Below are positions 34,271 through 46,800 of a stretch of 64,000 nt of DNA, one piece after another. The stretch's first letter is position 1. Each line of letters starts with the position of its first letter. The translations under genes were made by a program, and so were the position numbers. The notes beneath the pieces are model-generated. The model did not search any database. It was not told the origin of the DNA and worked only from the letters and a program-made list of their open reading frames with translations. The DNA comes from Synaphobranchus kaupii (taxonomy: Eukaryota; Chordata; Actinopteri; Anguilliformes; Synaphobranchidae): NCBI GenBank assembly GCA_029718625.1, contig CM056380.1, positions 108,760,848 through 108,824,847 of the forward strand, given 5' to 3'.

Positions 34271-37200
34271 TACACACACAGGACACAGGTAAGCTGTGGG
34301 GGAACGAGCTCACAGGCTGCAGATCTGAGAGAACTCAAAAGAGCACTTCAGAGAGCCAGCAAGCTCCTGAACGTAGACCTCACCTTCGGACAACCTGTGT
34401 CCACCTCCGCCCCCAGCTCCGCCTCCACCCCTTCCTCCTCCTCCTCCTCCTCCTCCTCCTCTCTGTACTGATAGATATACTTCTCCTGGTCCTGGATGTC
34501 CGGCAGTCTCACACACCCCGCTGCCGTCTCGTTCTCCAGCGGGATCTCGCCGCTGGCCGGGGCTCTGGACGGGAAGGCGGCCCAGGACTTCCTGTCCGGT
34601 TTGGCGGAGCGGTTCTGCCTCGGGTTCGGGTTTGAGCCGGAGCCCAGCTGGGCATGGTCCCCGGCGTTCCCCAGACGCGGCTCTGTCGAGAGGAGGCTGG
34701 GAGCGGAGGCGGTGATCTGCTTCCTGTAGAGCAGCGCTTGGTCCTGCGGGCGGGGTTCCTGGGCGTGGCCGGGCGGGGTGCACGCCAGCGCCTCCCCCTG
34801 GTAGGTCTGATACATGATGTCGGAGCAGATGCTCTGGCGGTAGCTGCTGGTTTGGCTCCAGATGCCTTCTAGCTCCTCCTCTTCCTCCTCAAACTGCCGG
34901 CGGTCGGGATGGACGGCGTCCGCCATTACCGCGCCGCCAGGGTCCCTGCTAACCGCTGGGGGAGGGGCTGGGGCGTAGGGAGGGGCTGTGTGCGGTGAGG
35001 GGATGTTACGGTCGCTAGGGCACGCGCGGGCCGCTGACAGAGCGCTGGATTTAGGGTCATGTCTCTGGATGTCCAGCACAGCGACCAGTTTGTCCCACTC
35101 CTGAACCACCTCTTCATGCAGGCTACTGATCCCTGAGAGACGGCTCAACTGGAGATCCAGCAGGTCATCGCTTGGTGTGGTCTGTCTCTGATCTGATAGG
35201 TAATCGCTTGATGTGGTCTGTCCCTGCTCTGATAGGTAATTGCTTGATGTGGTCTGTCTCTGTTCTGATAGGTAATTGCTTGATGTGGTCTGTCTTTGAT
35301 CTGATAGGTAATTGCTTGATGTGGTCTGTCTCTGATCTAATGGGTAATTGCTTGATGACGTCTCTCTCTGATCTGATTGGTAATTGCTTGATGTGATCTG
35401 TCTCTGATCTGGTTGGTAATTGCTTGATGTGGTCTGTCTCTGCACTGATTGGTCAGTAGTCAGTGTTCCCATGCTCTGGATGGTAACTGAGGTGTTCTGC
35501 GAGCTCCTGCTGTCCTTCTGAAGGCTCGCCTCTTCCTGAGCCTGTGGGCGGAGCCGGTCAGTCACAGAGCGTGTCTGTTTGAAGGTGCTAAAGGGGGCGC
35601 TTCTCTCAGTTTGGGGGCCTCCGGCACTCCTGTTCAGTTCGGCCGGGCCGATGGTGATGATGTCGGGGGTGCTGGGGATGAGGGCTACGTCCTTCTGCAG
35701 GTCAAAGGTCAGCACTGACCCCAGCGAAAGGTGCCTGCAGTGCCTGCCTGAGCCAGCAGGGGGTGCTCTCGAGCTGCAGGCTGACAGAGACGCGGTGAAG
35801 TCTGATTGGGCGGGGCATTCGGCGTCGATGTCCCGGGCCAGTGGGTTCCTCAGGTAGTCCGTGCGTTCGGCGTCGGGCGCCTCCTTCCTGTTCTCCCGCA
35901 GGGGCCAGGTGTGGGTGCTGCAGGCCACGCCCTCCTCCGGCTGCTCCAATCCCATGATCCTCTGAATGGTGTGGCGCCGGACGTCTCTCTTCCTCTTCTT
36001 CTTCTTGCTCCGGAGCTTCAGGCCGCTGAAGATGGAGCTGCCGCCCCCGCTCCCGGGCGGGGCGTGGCCGGAGGCGTGGCCGGCCCGCGGGGGTGAGCAG
36101 GAGGAGGAGGAGGAGGAAGACGATGAAGAAGCGGGCAGCTGGGTCTGGCAGGAAGGGCGTGGCAGGGTAACACTCCCACAGGCTTTGCTGTCCTTAACAT
36201 GTAAATAGGTACTTACCTGCAAAGCAAAGAGAAGATGGGGCATGTTAGAGAAACAGCTTGTGTTCTGGGGACCGACAGGAACGTGGTTATTAGCGGTTAT
36301 CCACAAAGCACGACCATGCTTATGACCACAGCCTGGCTTTCGTTTACAACAAACACGGACAGACTTCATCTCATGATGTGATGATGATGATGATGATGAT
36401 ATGATGATATATTGATATGATTATGATATGCTGCTAATGTGATTATGAGATGCTGATGGTATGACGTTGATATGATAACGATATGATGATATATTGATAT
36501 GATTATGATATGCTGCTGATGTGATCATGAGTTGCTGATGGTATGACGTTGATATGATAACGATATGATGATATATTGATATGATTATGATATGCTGCTG
36601 ATGTGATCATGAGTTGCTGATGGTATAACGTTGATATGATGATGATATGATGATATATTGATATGATTATGGTATGCTGATGATATGATGTTGATATGAT
36701 GATGATATGATGATATATTGATATGATTATGATATGCTGATGATATGGTTTTGATATGATTATATCTCATGTTAGCGATGGCGATATCAGAGCGCAGTAC
36801 AGTCAGGGGCCTCTTTCTCTTACACAGAGCGCCCTGATGACATCAGCTGATCTCAAAGCACAGGAAAGATAAGGATCAACATCCGTACAAGAGAGTCAAT
36901 CAAACCCAGATATACTGATAATAAAAACACAGAGTACAGCTGCCACAACCATTAAGATCGCTCATGCACCTTAATACACAACTGTAATAGTCTGGCCTTT
37001 ATCTTCGCCCAACTAACCTCACGTTGCCCTGGTAACTCATATCCTGCGGTGAAGAGCTCATACAGTATATTCATAACAAACAAGGACGAGCTTATAATCA
37101 TGAACCATACAGTGAAAAGACATCCAGCCTGACCTTGTCCTCCAGGTCAAAATCTGATTTTAAGCCCCGTCGAACTCCTTTTCCGTTATACGGCTAAATG

Positions 37201-40200
37201 CTATGCTATCGCATTTCATCATAGACGGCAAAAGCGACAGCCTCATATAAGCAAATGAAGCATTGATTCGGTCTGTAACCACAGAATTACAAGCCTTCAC
37301 GTCGTCAGCAAATGATTGATATGCAGCTTTTCATTACTTTTCGAAAAAACGTTGTGGTTACGAACGAACTATGAGATTTGTGTACCAAATACGACAACTA
37401 CAATGACGTCGTCCTCGGCTGGCCTGTCTCTTGTGACGTACCAAAACAATCACGGCCATGCGGTTTCTTCTTCTCGGGATATCGGTTGCAGGTTGCTAGT
37501 CTTCTCTACATGGCCAGATCGATAATTATTTTATATTCTAGTCACAGACTCACATACACAGTTTTAGTGATCTAAAAACACAGAACGGGCCTTTTTAAAG
37601 ATATAAATGCCCTCGGATTCAGCACATAGTAATGCATTTAAACCCTGAAACGCGTACTTTGAACCCAGTCTTCAGCGCTACGTAGTTTGCTTATATTTAT
37701 CTTTCGTTAGTATCGTTTTGAAAACTTCCGCTTTACCTCCTTATTGAGATCTGGGTATAAGGTCAGAGTTTACTACACAACACACCGCAACACACAAAAA
37801 ACAGCGTTCACAACGAGTGCTAAAATGGTTATCATATTAATCTGATCGATTAATCACGTCAGCGATGCATTAGTCAAACAAACAATTATTGAAAGACATT
37901 ACTTGTGCTTATTTTTATGCACATTATAAGCATAACATGCTCGCCAATTCCATGAATGTATATTTTTTAAAAGGCACTCTCAAATCATAAAAATACAGGG
38001 TCATGGTCGGGTCACCAGCGGCCTATCACGGGATGTAGCATCCTGTACTGTTAGTAGGGTTCGGTCCTCACAATGCAGGCCATCCTGTACGGTTAGTAGG
38101 GTTCGGTCCCCACAATGCAGGCCATCCTGTACGGTTAGTAGGGTTCGGTCCCCACAATGCAGGCCATCCTGTACGGTTAGTAGGGTTCGGTCCCCACGAG
38201 GCAGGCCTCATGCAGCCCAAAACACAGCATGCCCAATTATCACCCCAATTACCTCTTCCATGCTCTGCCGATAAAGCTTTCTCTTTCGCTTTAAACTACC
38301 AAACGTATTTTCCAAAAGACCCTGGCAACGCCTCCACAAGTCTTTACAAACAGAGGACTGAGACTCCAATGGCTGAGGAAGAAGAGGAGAGGACAGGGGA
38401 ACAGGAAGAAAGAGGGGAGGAGGGAGGGATGGAGGGAGGCTGAAACACATTACTGCGCAGAGAAAATAAACAGAGATATATGGGACTGGGATGGGGAGTC
38501 AGTTTCAGTGGAAGATGTTACACCATCACCCTGTTTACACTATTGCAACAAAGGCCTGTTTATTTGAACAGAACTACCGCATCATGAATTAATGTAATTT
38601 ATTTAATTTAAGAAAATAGCAAGAAGCACACATAATCCTAAAATATTCCTCAGGAGAATGAAAGCACAATCATAAAATATTCCTTAGGGGAAAAAAACAC
38701 ACTCCAAAAATATTCCTTAGGAGAAAAACACGCTCACTCCAAGAATACTCCTTAGGAGAAACACGCACTCCTATAGTGAACTAGACTCAATGATCTTGTC
38801 TATGGATAGTTACTACTGTGTATGATAGAACAGTGCTTTATCTGACCTGTTTGCAGTTGTTTCAATGACCTTTGGTATGCACTTACTGTACGTCGCTTTG
38901 GGTAAAAGCGTCTGCCGAATGAATGCAGTGAACACCCCTTAGGAGTGTGTGTTAGTGTGTTGGGTGCTCGTGGGCTGGGGTACTCACCCTGTGCACGGGC
39001 TCCGTCGCCCCCTTTTCGGCCACGGGGGGCTCCGCCTGCAGGCTGTCCCCCGTTTTAGCGAAACTGAGGATGAGGTTGACGGTGCCCCCCAGCGAGGGCA
39101 CGCCGGGCTCCTGTTTCAGCAAGAGGGGCGGGGTGGGCGTGTCCGAGGCTCCGCCCCGCGGCCCCACGCTGCTCATCACCTCGTAACCGCCCTCTGTCTG
39201 CAGCGCGTCGTCATGGCAACCGGGGCCTGCTGCCTGCTGATTGGCCGGTGTTCCCGTCAGCCTCTGGACCTCCGGCTGGACAGAGGAAAGAGAAGCATCC
39301 CAGTTACAGCATATTCATATATTGTAGATGTATATACTTCATATTTATTCAGATTTATATACTTCAGATTCTCACTGACTGTTCAATAAGGAAAAACATG
39401 TGGTTATGTTGATTTATACAACCCTGAAAGTAGTGTAGTACGAAATTCTGGGCCCTGTACAATACAGTCTCTGTAGGCCCGCTTCCCAAGGCAAACTTTT
39501 TAGTCCAGGCATTTTGAGCCCCTCCCAGGAACTGATTAGACAGGCCTGACCCCCCCCCCCCCCCCCCCCCTATGATGCTCCTGCTGAAGATTTACAAACA
39601 CATTTCAAAATATTTGGTACCTGTACAGACACACACCTGTGGATGATCTTGGTACCATAACTAGCCAGTGCACTATGTGTAGCAGAATGATGGATGGGTC
39701 ACTCTGAGTAACTCTACCTGTACAGACACACACCTGTGGATGATCTTGGTACCATAACTAGCCAGTGCACTATGTGTAGCAGAATGATGGATAGGTCACT
39801 CTGAGTAACTCTACCTGTACAGGGCTGTGTGTAGCTTCTGAGTAACTCTACCTGTACAGGGCTGTGTGTAGCTTCTGAGTAACTCTACCTGTACAGACAC
39901 ACACCTGTGGATGATCTTGGTACCATAACTAGCCAGTGCACTATGTGTAGCAGAATGATGGATAGGTCACTCTGAGTAACTCTACCTGTACAGGGCTGTG
40001 TGTAGCTTCTGAGTAACTCTACCTGTACAGGGCTGTGTGTAGCTTCTGAGTAACTCTACCTGTACAGGGCTGTGTGTAGCTTCTGAGTAACTCTACCTGT
40101 ACAGGGCTGTGTGTAGCTTCTGAGTAACTCTACCTGTACAGGGCTGTGTGTAGCTTCTGAGTAACTCTACCTGTACAGGGCTGTGTGTAGCTTCTGAGTA

Positions 40201-43200
40201 AATGGCGTCTCCCTTGGGCTCTGCTTTTTCCTTGCTGCCATTCTTCTTCTGGTGTTTCTGAGACCTCCAGCGCACTAGGATCCATCCCAGCATGCTTCTC
40301 AGTTCCTCCATCCTCTCTTGTATCTGCAGGAAATGGGGGGCCTGTGATCAGGGGATGGAGCACGCGCAGAGCACACGTGTGACACGCATGTAACGCTGTG
40401 TCTGTAATGTTGTGACTCAGTAATCAGGTTTACCAGGTCGGTCAGGTGATGCCCTGCATGCATCAGATTCTGCCCGGCAACAGCCAGGTCATCAAAGTCT
40501 TTAAACTTCTGCTCAATCTTCACGTCCATCTCAGAGGCCTCCGGATGCTCACTACCTGTCCCATCATGCACTGTGCTCTCAGAGAAGATGCAGGCCCGGG
40601 TGTCCTCTGTCCATGAGCTGATAGGTTGGGGGGGAGTGGGTTATGTGTTAGGAAAAACACATGAGAAGATGATTCTATCAGCAGGGGTGTAATGGTGATT
40701 TGGTGATTATATCAGGAGTGTAATGGTGATTTGGTGATTATATCAGGAGTGTAATGGTGATTTTGTGATTATATCAGGAGGAGTGTAATGGTGATTTGGT
40801 GATTATATCAGGAGGGGTGTAATGGTGATTTGGTGATTATATCAGGAATGTAATGGTGATTTGGTGATTATATCAGGAGGGGTGTAATAGTGATTTGGTG
40901 ATTATATCAGGACGGGTGTAATGGTGATTTGGTGATTATATCAGGACGGGTGTAATGGTGATTTGGTGATTATATCAGGAGGAGTGTAATGTGATCTGGT
41001 GATTTGGTGATTATATCAGGAGGGGTGTAATAGTGATTTGGTGATTATATCAGGACGGGTGTAATGGTGATTTGGTGATTATATCAGGAGGAGTGTAATG
41101 TGATCTGGTGATTTGGTGATTATATCAGGACGGGTGTAATGGTGATTTGGTGATTATATCACAAGGGATGCAATAAAGATTTGGTGGAAAGTTGTGATTG
41201 GTCTGTGTTGCTTACATCATTGCTAGGTAGTTCCTGAAGAAGCCGCGCAGCTGCTGGAACTGCCGCAGACGGGCGTGGTTCTCCGCGGCACGGCCGCGCA
41301 GCTCGTCCCAGGCCTGCAGGGTGGCGCGGAACTCAGCGGCTAGAACCTGCACCCTCTCCGGGCACTGCTCCTCCAGACGGGCCGCCAGCTTCATCGTCTC
41401 CTCCACCTCCTCGTCCATCAATGCCAGGTCTGTCTGCGGAGGAGGAGGAGGGGGGGGGGGGGGTGTTCAGAGCGAAATCCGGCGCATCTCCCGTCCCTCA
41501 GCACCCTCTGTCCCAGTGAACTTGGGCTTCTACGACTACTTTATAAATGAGCAGGAACTAAATGCTTTCAGTATTTCTACACCAGTGGTCCCCAAACCCT
41601 GTTCCTGGAGGTCTACCATCCTGTAGCTCTTCATTCGACCCTAATTTGGCACACCTGAGGTGCGTTCAAATTCAGCGAACAAGGCGAATGTTTTGAACGT
41701 TTGCAAACTATTTCAAACTTTTTTCCGTTAGCTTTGTGTTCGCCGCAAACGTTTGCAAATATAAGCGAACGGTCTGAAAAGGTAGTTTGCGGCGAACAAA
41801 AATGGACGCTGGACTGAGGGAAATGTGTTCCCAGATGGAGATTTCAATTGAAGATACCTAAATAATTTAACCGTTCAAAGAAAACATGTTTGCCACGCAC
41901 GTTCGGCTCTGTTCGCTGAATTTGAACGCACCTCTGATTCTGCTAATTAGCAGCTCAGCGAGATCTCTAGCTGTTGGATGAGGTGTGCTTTGTTAGGGTT
42001 GGAGTGAAAACCTACAGGATGGTGGATCTCCAGGAACAGGGTTGGAGACTATTGTTCTATACCCTATTTTGGTTGCAGCTTTCACAGTTTCCTGGAGGTG
42101 GTTATTGGCCAATGGCAGCAGCTTTAGTATGTAGAGAGCCCCGAATGCCTGCAGAATTACTGCAGCGCTATGTCACTATAAAAGATGAGCTCATTTCTCA
42201 TATTTAATCGTATCACATCCGGACAGCTGTGCTTGCATGTGATAAACATATTGTTTCTCAAATATGACTCATACAGCACCCCCACCCCTCACAAACAGTG
42301 AGGTCTTCTGGGGGTAATAAAATGTGCTCTCTGTGTGGGTGGGGTCACTCGCAGTTCAGATCGTAAACCTCTGAACAGAGTAAGCGGGGCTCGACTGGTC
42401 CGGTCTGGGTTGGGCTGAAGCAGGCTCCACCCTTTTTATTGATGATATAAGACTGGTGAGGTTCTAGTCTCTAAGGGGTGGAGCTACTGCATACCATCAG
42501 TCACTTCTATGAACCAATCAAAATACTTTTTTTTTCCACAGCAGACTGGTTCAAGACAACAACAAAAAAATCACTGATGGCTACACCCATTTTGGGATCC
42601 AGGAAGCTTCAGTAATATTTACACTGTGGGTGTGGAGGACCCAGGCTCAAATGGCAGTGCAGTTGGTTACACAAGCCAGGTTCAAAGGTCAGAGTTCAGA
42701 GGTCTCACCTCCAGCTCCTCCTGCTGCTCCTGTAAGGCCTCCAGCCCGCAGCGTTCCGGCTCGCACCGCACCGCCATGTCCGACTCCGCCCCCTGGACGT
42801 CCGCGCTGAGCTGTGCCGCACGGGACAGCCGCTGCGCGATCCTCGCGGTCAGAGACGAGTGCTGGGGGGGGGGTCAGGGGGGGTCAGGAGAGATCAGGGG
42901 AGCGCAATAACGAACCTTACTCTACGGCAGAAGTAATGGACTCTCTGTTAGGGAGGGGGTGTGCTTCAGTCAGGGAGGGGGTGTGCTTCAGTTAGGGAGG
43001 GGGTGTGCTTCAGTCAGGGAGGGGGTGTGCTTCAGTCAGGGAGGGGGTGTGCTTCAGTTAGGGAGGGGGTGTGCTTCAGTCAGGGAGGGGGTGTGCTTCA
43101 GTTAGGGAGGGGGTGTGCTTCAGTCAGGGAGGGGGTGTGCTTCAGTCAGGGAGGGGGTGTGCTTCAGTTAGGGAGGGGGTGTGCTTCAGTCAGGGAGGGG

Positions 43201-43804
43201 GTGTGCTTCAGTTAGGGAGGGGGTGTGCTTCAGTCAGGGAGGGGGTGTGCTTCAGTTAGGGAGGGGGTGTGCTTCAGTCAGGGAGGGGGTGTGCTTCAGT
43301 TAGGGAGGGGGTGTGCTTCAGTCAGGGAGGGGGTGTGCTTCAGTTAGGGAGGGGGTGTGCTTCAGTCAGGGCGGGGCCCAGGGCTCTTACCCGGCTCAGT
43401 AGCTCGTGGAGGCCCTGGTCCTGGTACAGCGAGCGCCCTCTCTCCCTCACCGTGTCGTTCAGCATCTCCACAGCCTCCCGTAGCTCCTCCACAGGGTCTC
43501 CCATGCTCTCCATCAGGGGCTCCCCGGCCCCGCCCCCATCTCCCCGCAAGCCCAACAGGGAGGCCCTGGAGCTGATCTCGCTGTGAAGAGTCTGACACAC
43601 ACATAAGCACGCGCACACGCATGCACACACGCCACACGTACATGCACACACACCCACACACACACCACACGTACACACACACACACACGTACACACACAC
43701 ACACGTACACGTACACACACACACGCACGCACGCACATACACACGCCACACGTACACACACACACACACACGTACACACACGCACACACACACGTACACG
43801 TACA

Positions 43805-43861
<57 letters not shown>

Positions 43862-46800
43862 AGTCAGTGTACTACACCTCAATAATGAGAAAAGAGTAGT
43901 GAGCACACCTGTACCGTACACCTGTAGAGCACACCTGTACTGCACACCTGTAGAGCACACCTGTACTGCACACCTGTAGAGCACACCTGTACTGTACTCC
44001 TGTAGAGCACACCTGTACTGCACACCTGTAGAGCACACCTGTACTGCACACCTGTAGAGCACACCTGTACTGCACACCTGTAGAGCACACCTGTACTGTA
44101 CTCCTGTAGAGCACACCTGTACTGTACTCCTGTAGAGCACACCTGTACTGTACATCTGTAGAGCACACCTGTACTGTACTCCTGTAGAGCATACCTGTAC
44201 TGCACACCTGTAGAGCACACCTGTACTGCACACCTGTACTGTACACCTGTAGTGTGAACACAATCTAAAGGTGTGTAACCCAACATGTAACCCAGCAAGT
44301 TGTGTTTGTATAATTACAGTAAGGACCCTGCCGTGTTGCGCTGTCTGGCTGTTCTCTGGGGTAGGAGGGCATGGTGTGGGTGTGGCTCAGGTACGGTGCT
44401 CACCTGTGCCAGGTCTCCATAGCGACTCCCCTGCTGTTCCTGACTCTCCTCCAGCTCCACGCGCTCCAGGAACTCAGTCAGCATGCGCGTGTCCTGCAGC
44501 TCAGAGCTCTGCTGCGTGAGAGCGCACTGCACCCTGCGGTACCTGAGAGACAGCAAAGTCAGCAATGACACAGTCAACAGCACAGTGAGCAACAGCACCA
44601 TCACTGACGACACAGACAACAGCACAGCCACCAATGACAGTCAACTGCAGCACAGTCACCAACAACACAGTGAGCAACAGCACAGCTTATAACAGCACAA
44701 CCACCAATGACACAGTGAGGAACAACACAGCCTATAACAGCACAGCCACCTACAGTAGTCACAGACAGCACAGTCACCAACAACACAGCCACAAACAGCA
44801 CAGTCAGCAATGACACAGTGACTGTGTCTAAACTGGTGGAGGGCCTGCTGTGCGTCAAACTTCTGCATCTCAACAGCACCTTACACCAGACATGCTCAGG
44901 ACTGACTGCATTCTACAGCAGTATAAACCCCACTGCATTACTGACTGCATTCTACAGCAGTATAAACCCACTGCATTACTGACTGCATTCTACAGCAGTA
45001 TAAACCCCACTGCATTACTGACTGCATTCTACAGCAGAATAAACCCACTGCATTACTGACTGCATTCTACAGCAGTATAAACCCACTGCATTACTGACTG
45101 CATTCTACAGCAGAATAAACCCACCGCATTACTGACTGCATTCTACAGCAGTATAAACCCACTGCATTACTGACTGCATTCTACAGCAGTATAAACCCAC
45201 TGCATTACTGACTGCATTCTACAGCAGAATAAACCCACTGCATTACTGACTGCATTCTACAGCAGTATAAACCCACTGCATTACTGACTGCATTCTACAG
45301 CAGTATAAACCCACTGCATTACTGACTGCATTCTACAGCAGTAAAAACCCACTGCATTACTGACGGCATTCTACAGCAGTATAAACCCACTGCATTACTG
45401 ACTGCATTCTACAGCAGTATAAACCCACTGCATTACTGACTGCATTCTACAGCAGTAAAAACCCACTGCATTCTACAGCAGTATAAACCCCACTGCATTA
45501 CTGACTGCATTCTACAGCAGTATAAACCCACTGCATTACTGACTGCATTCTACAGCAGTATAAACCCACTGCATTACTGATTGCATTCTACAGCAGTATA
45601 AACCCACTGCATTACTGACTGCATTCTACAGCAGTATAAACCCCACTGCATTACTGACTGCATTCTACAGCAGTATAAACCCCACTGCATTACTGCCTGC
45701 ATTCTACAGCAGTATAAACCCACTGCATTACTGACTGCATTCTACAGCAGTAAAAACCCACTGCATTACTGACTGCATTCTACAGCAGTATAAACCCCAC
45801 TGCATTACTGACTGCATTCTACAGCAGTATAAACCCACTGCATTACTGCCTGAGTGATTCACTCCCTGTTGGATTGACATGTGAGCGCGCTGCTGATTGA
45901 TGGAGTCACTCACTTCTGCTCCACCTGCTCCAGACGCAGTTGGAGGCGCTGGGTGTGGAAGTGTCTGCGGCTGCGCAGTCCGTCCACCTCCTGCCGCAGG
46001 AGGCGCAGCTGCAGGCCGTGCTCGGACACCTCCCTCTCCAGCGCGCTGCTCTCCCGCTCGGCCGCGCTCACGCTCACGGCCTCGCCGTCCCGGGCTCTCC
46101 AGCGGCTCTGCAACGACGTCTCCACCGCATGCAGCCAGCGATCCAGCCCGTCCAGCTGCACCAGCATGCGCACCGCCTGGGGGGGGGGGGGGGGGGGCAC
46201 AGCACAATTAACAACAGCACAGTCACATACAGCACGGTGAACAACAGCACAGTAACGTACAGCACAGTCACGTACAGCACAGTGAACAACAGCACAGTCA
46301 CGTACAGCACAGTGAACAACAGCACAGTCACATACAGCACAGTGAACAACAGCACAGTCACATACAGCACAGTGAACAACAGCACAGTCACGTACAGCAC
46401 AGTGAACAACAGCACAGTCACGTACAGCACAGTGAACAACAGCACAGTCGTATACAGCACATTGAACAACAGCACAGTCGCATACAGCACAGTGAACAAC
46501 AGCACAGTCGCATACAGCACAATGAACAACAGCACAGTCGCGTACAGCACAGTGAACAACAGCAGTCACGTACAGCACAGTGAACAACAGCACAGTCACA
46601 TACAGCACAGTGAACAACAGCACAGTCACGTACAGCACAGTGAACAACAGCACAGTCACGTACAGCATAGTCACCAACATGCTCACAGTCTACGTGGGGC
46701 GGGGGGGGGGGGGCAACAACAGCATTGTCACCTACAGCACAGTAACTAATAACACAGTCACTAACAGCACAGTCAGCAACAGCACAGTCACTAACAGCAC

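Noticed and set aside
34310..34783. Alternative minus-strand frame reading through the large exon's donor
   Set aside because: Different frame from the conserved exon, glycine-rich shadow of the glutamate run, and inconsistent with the phase of the next exon.
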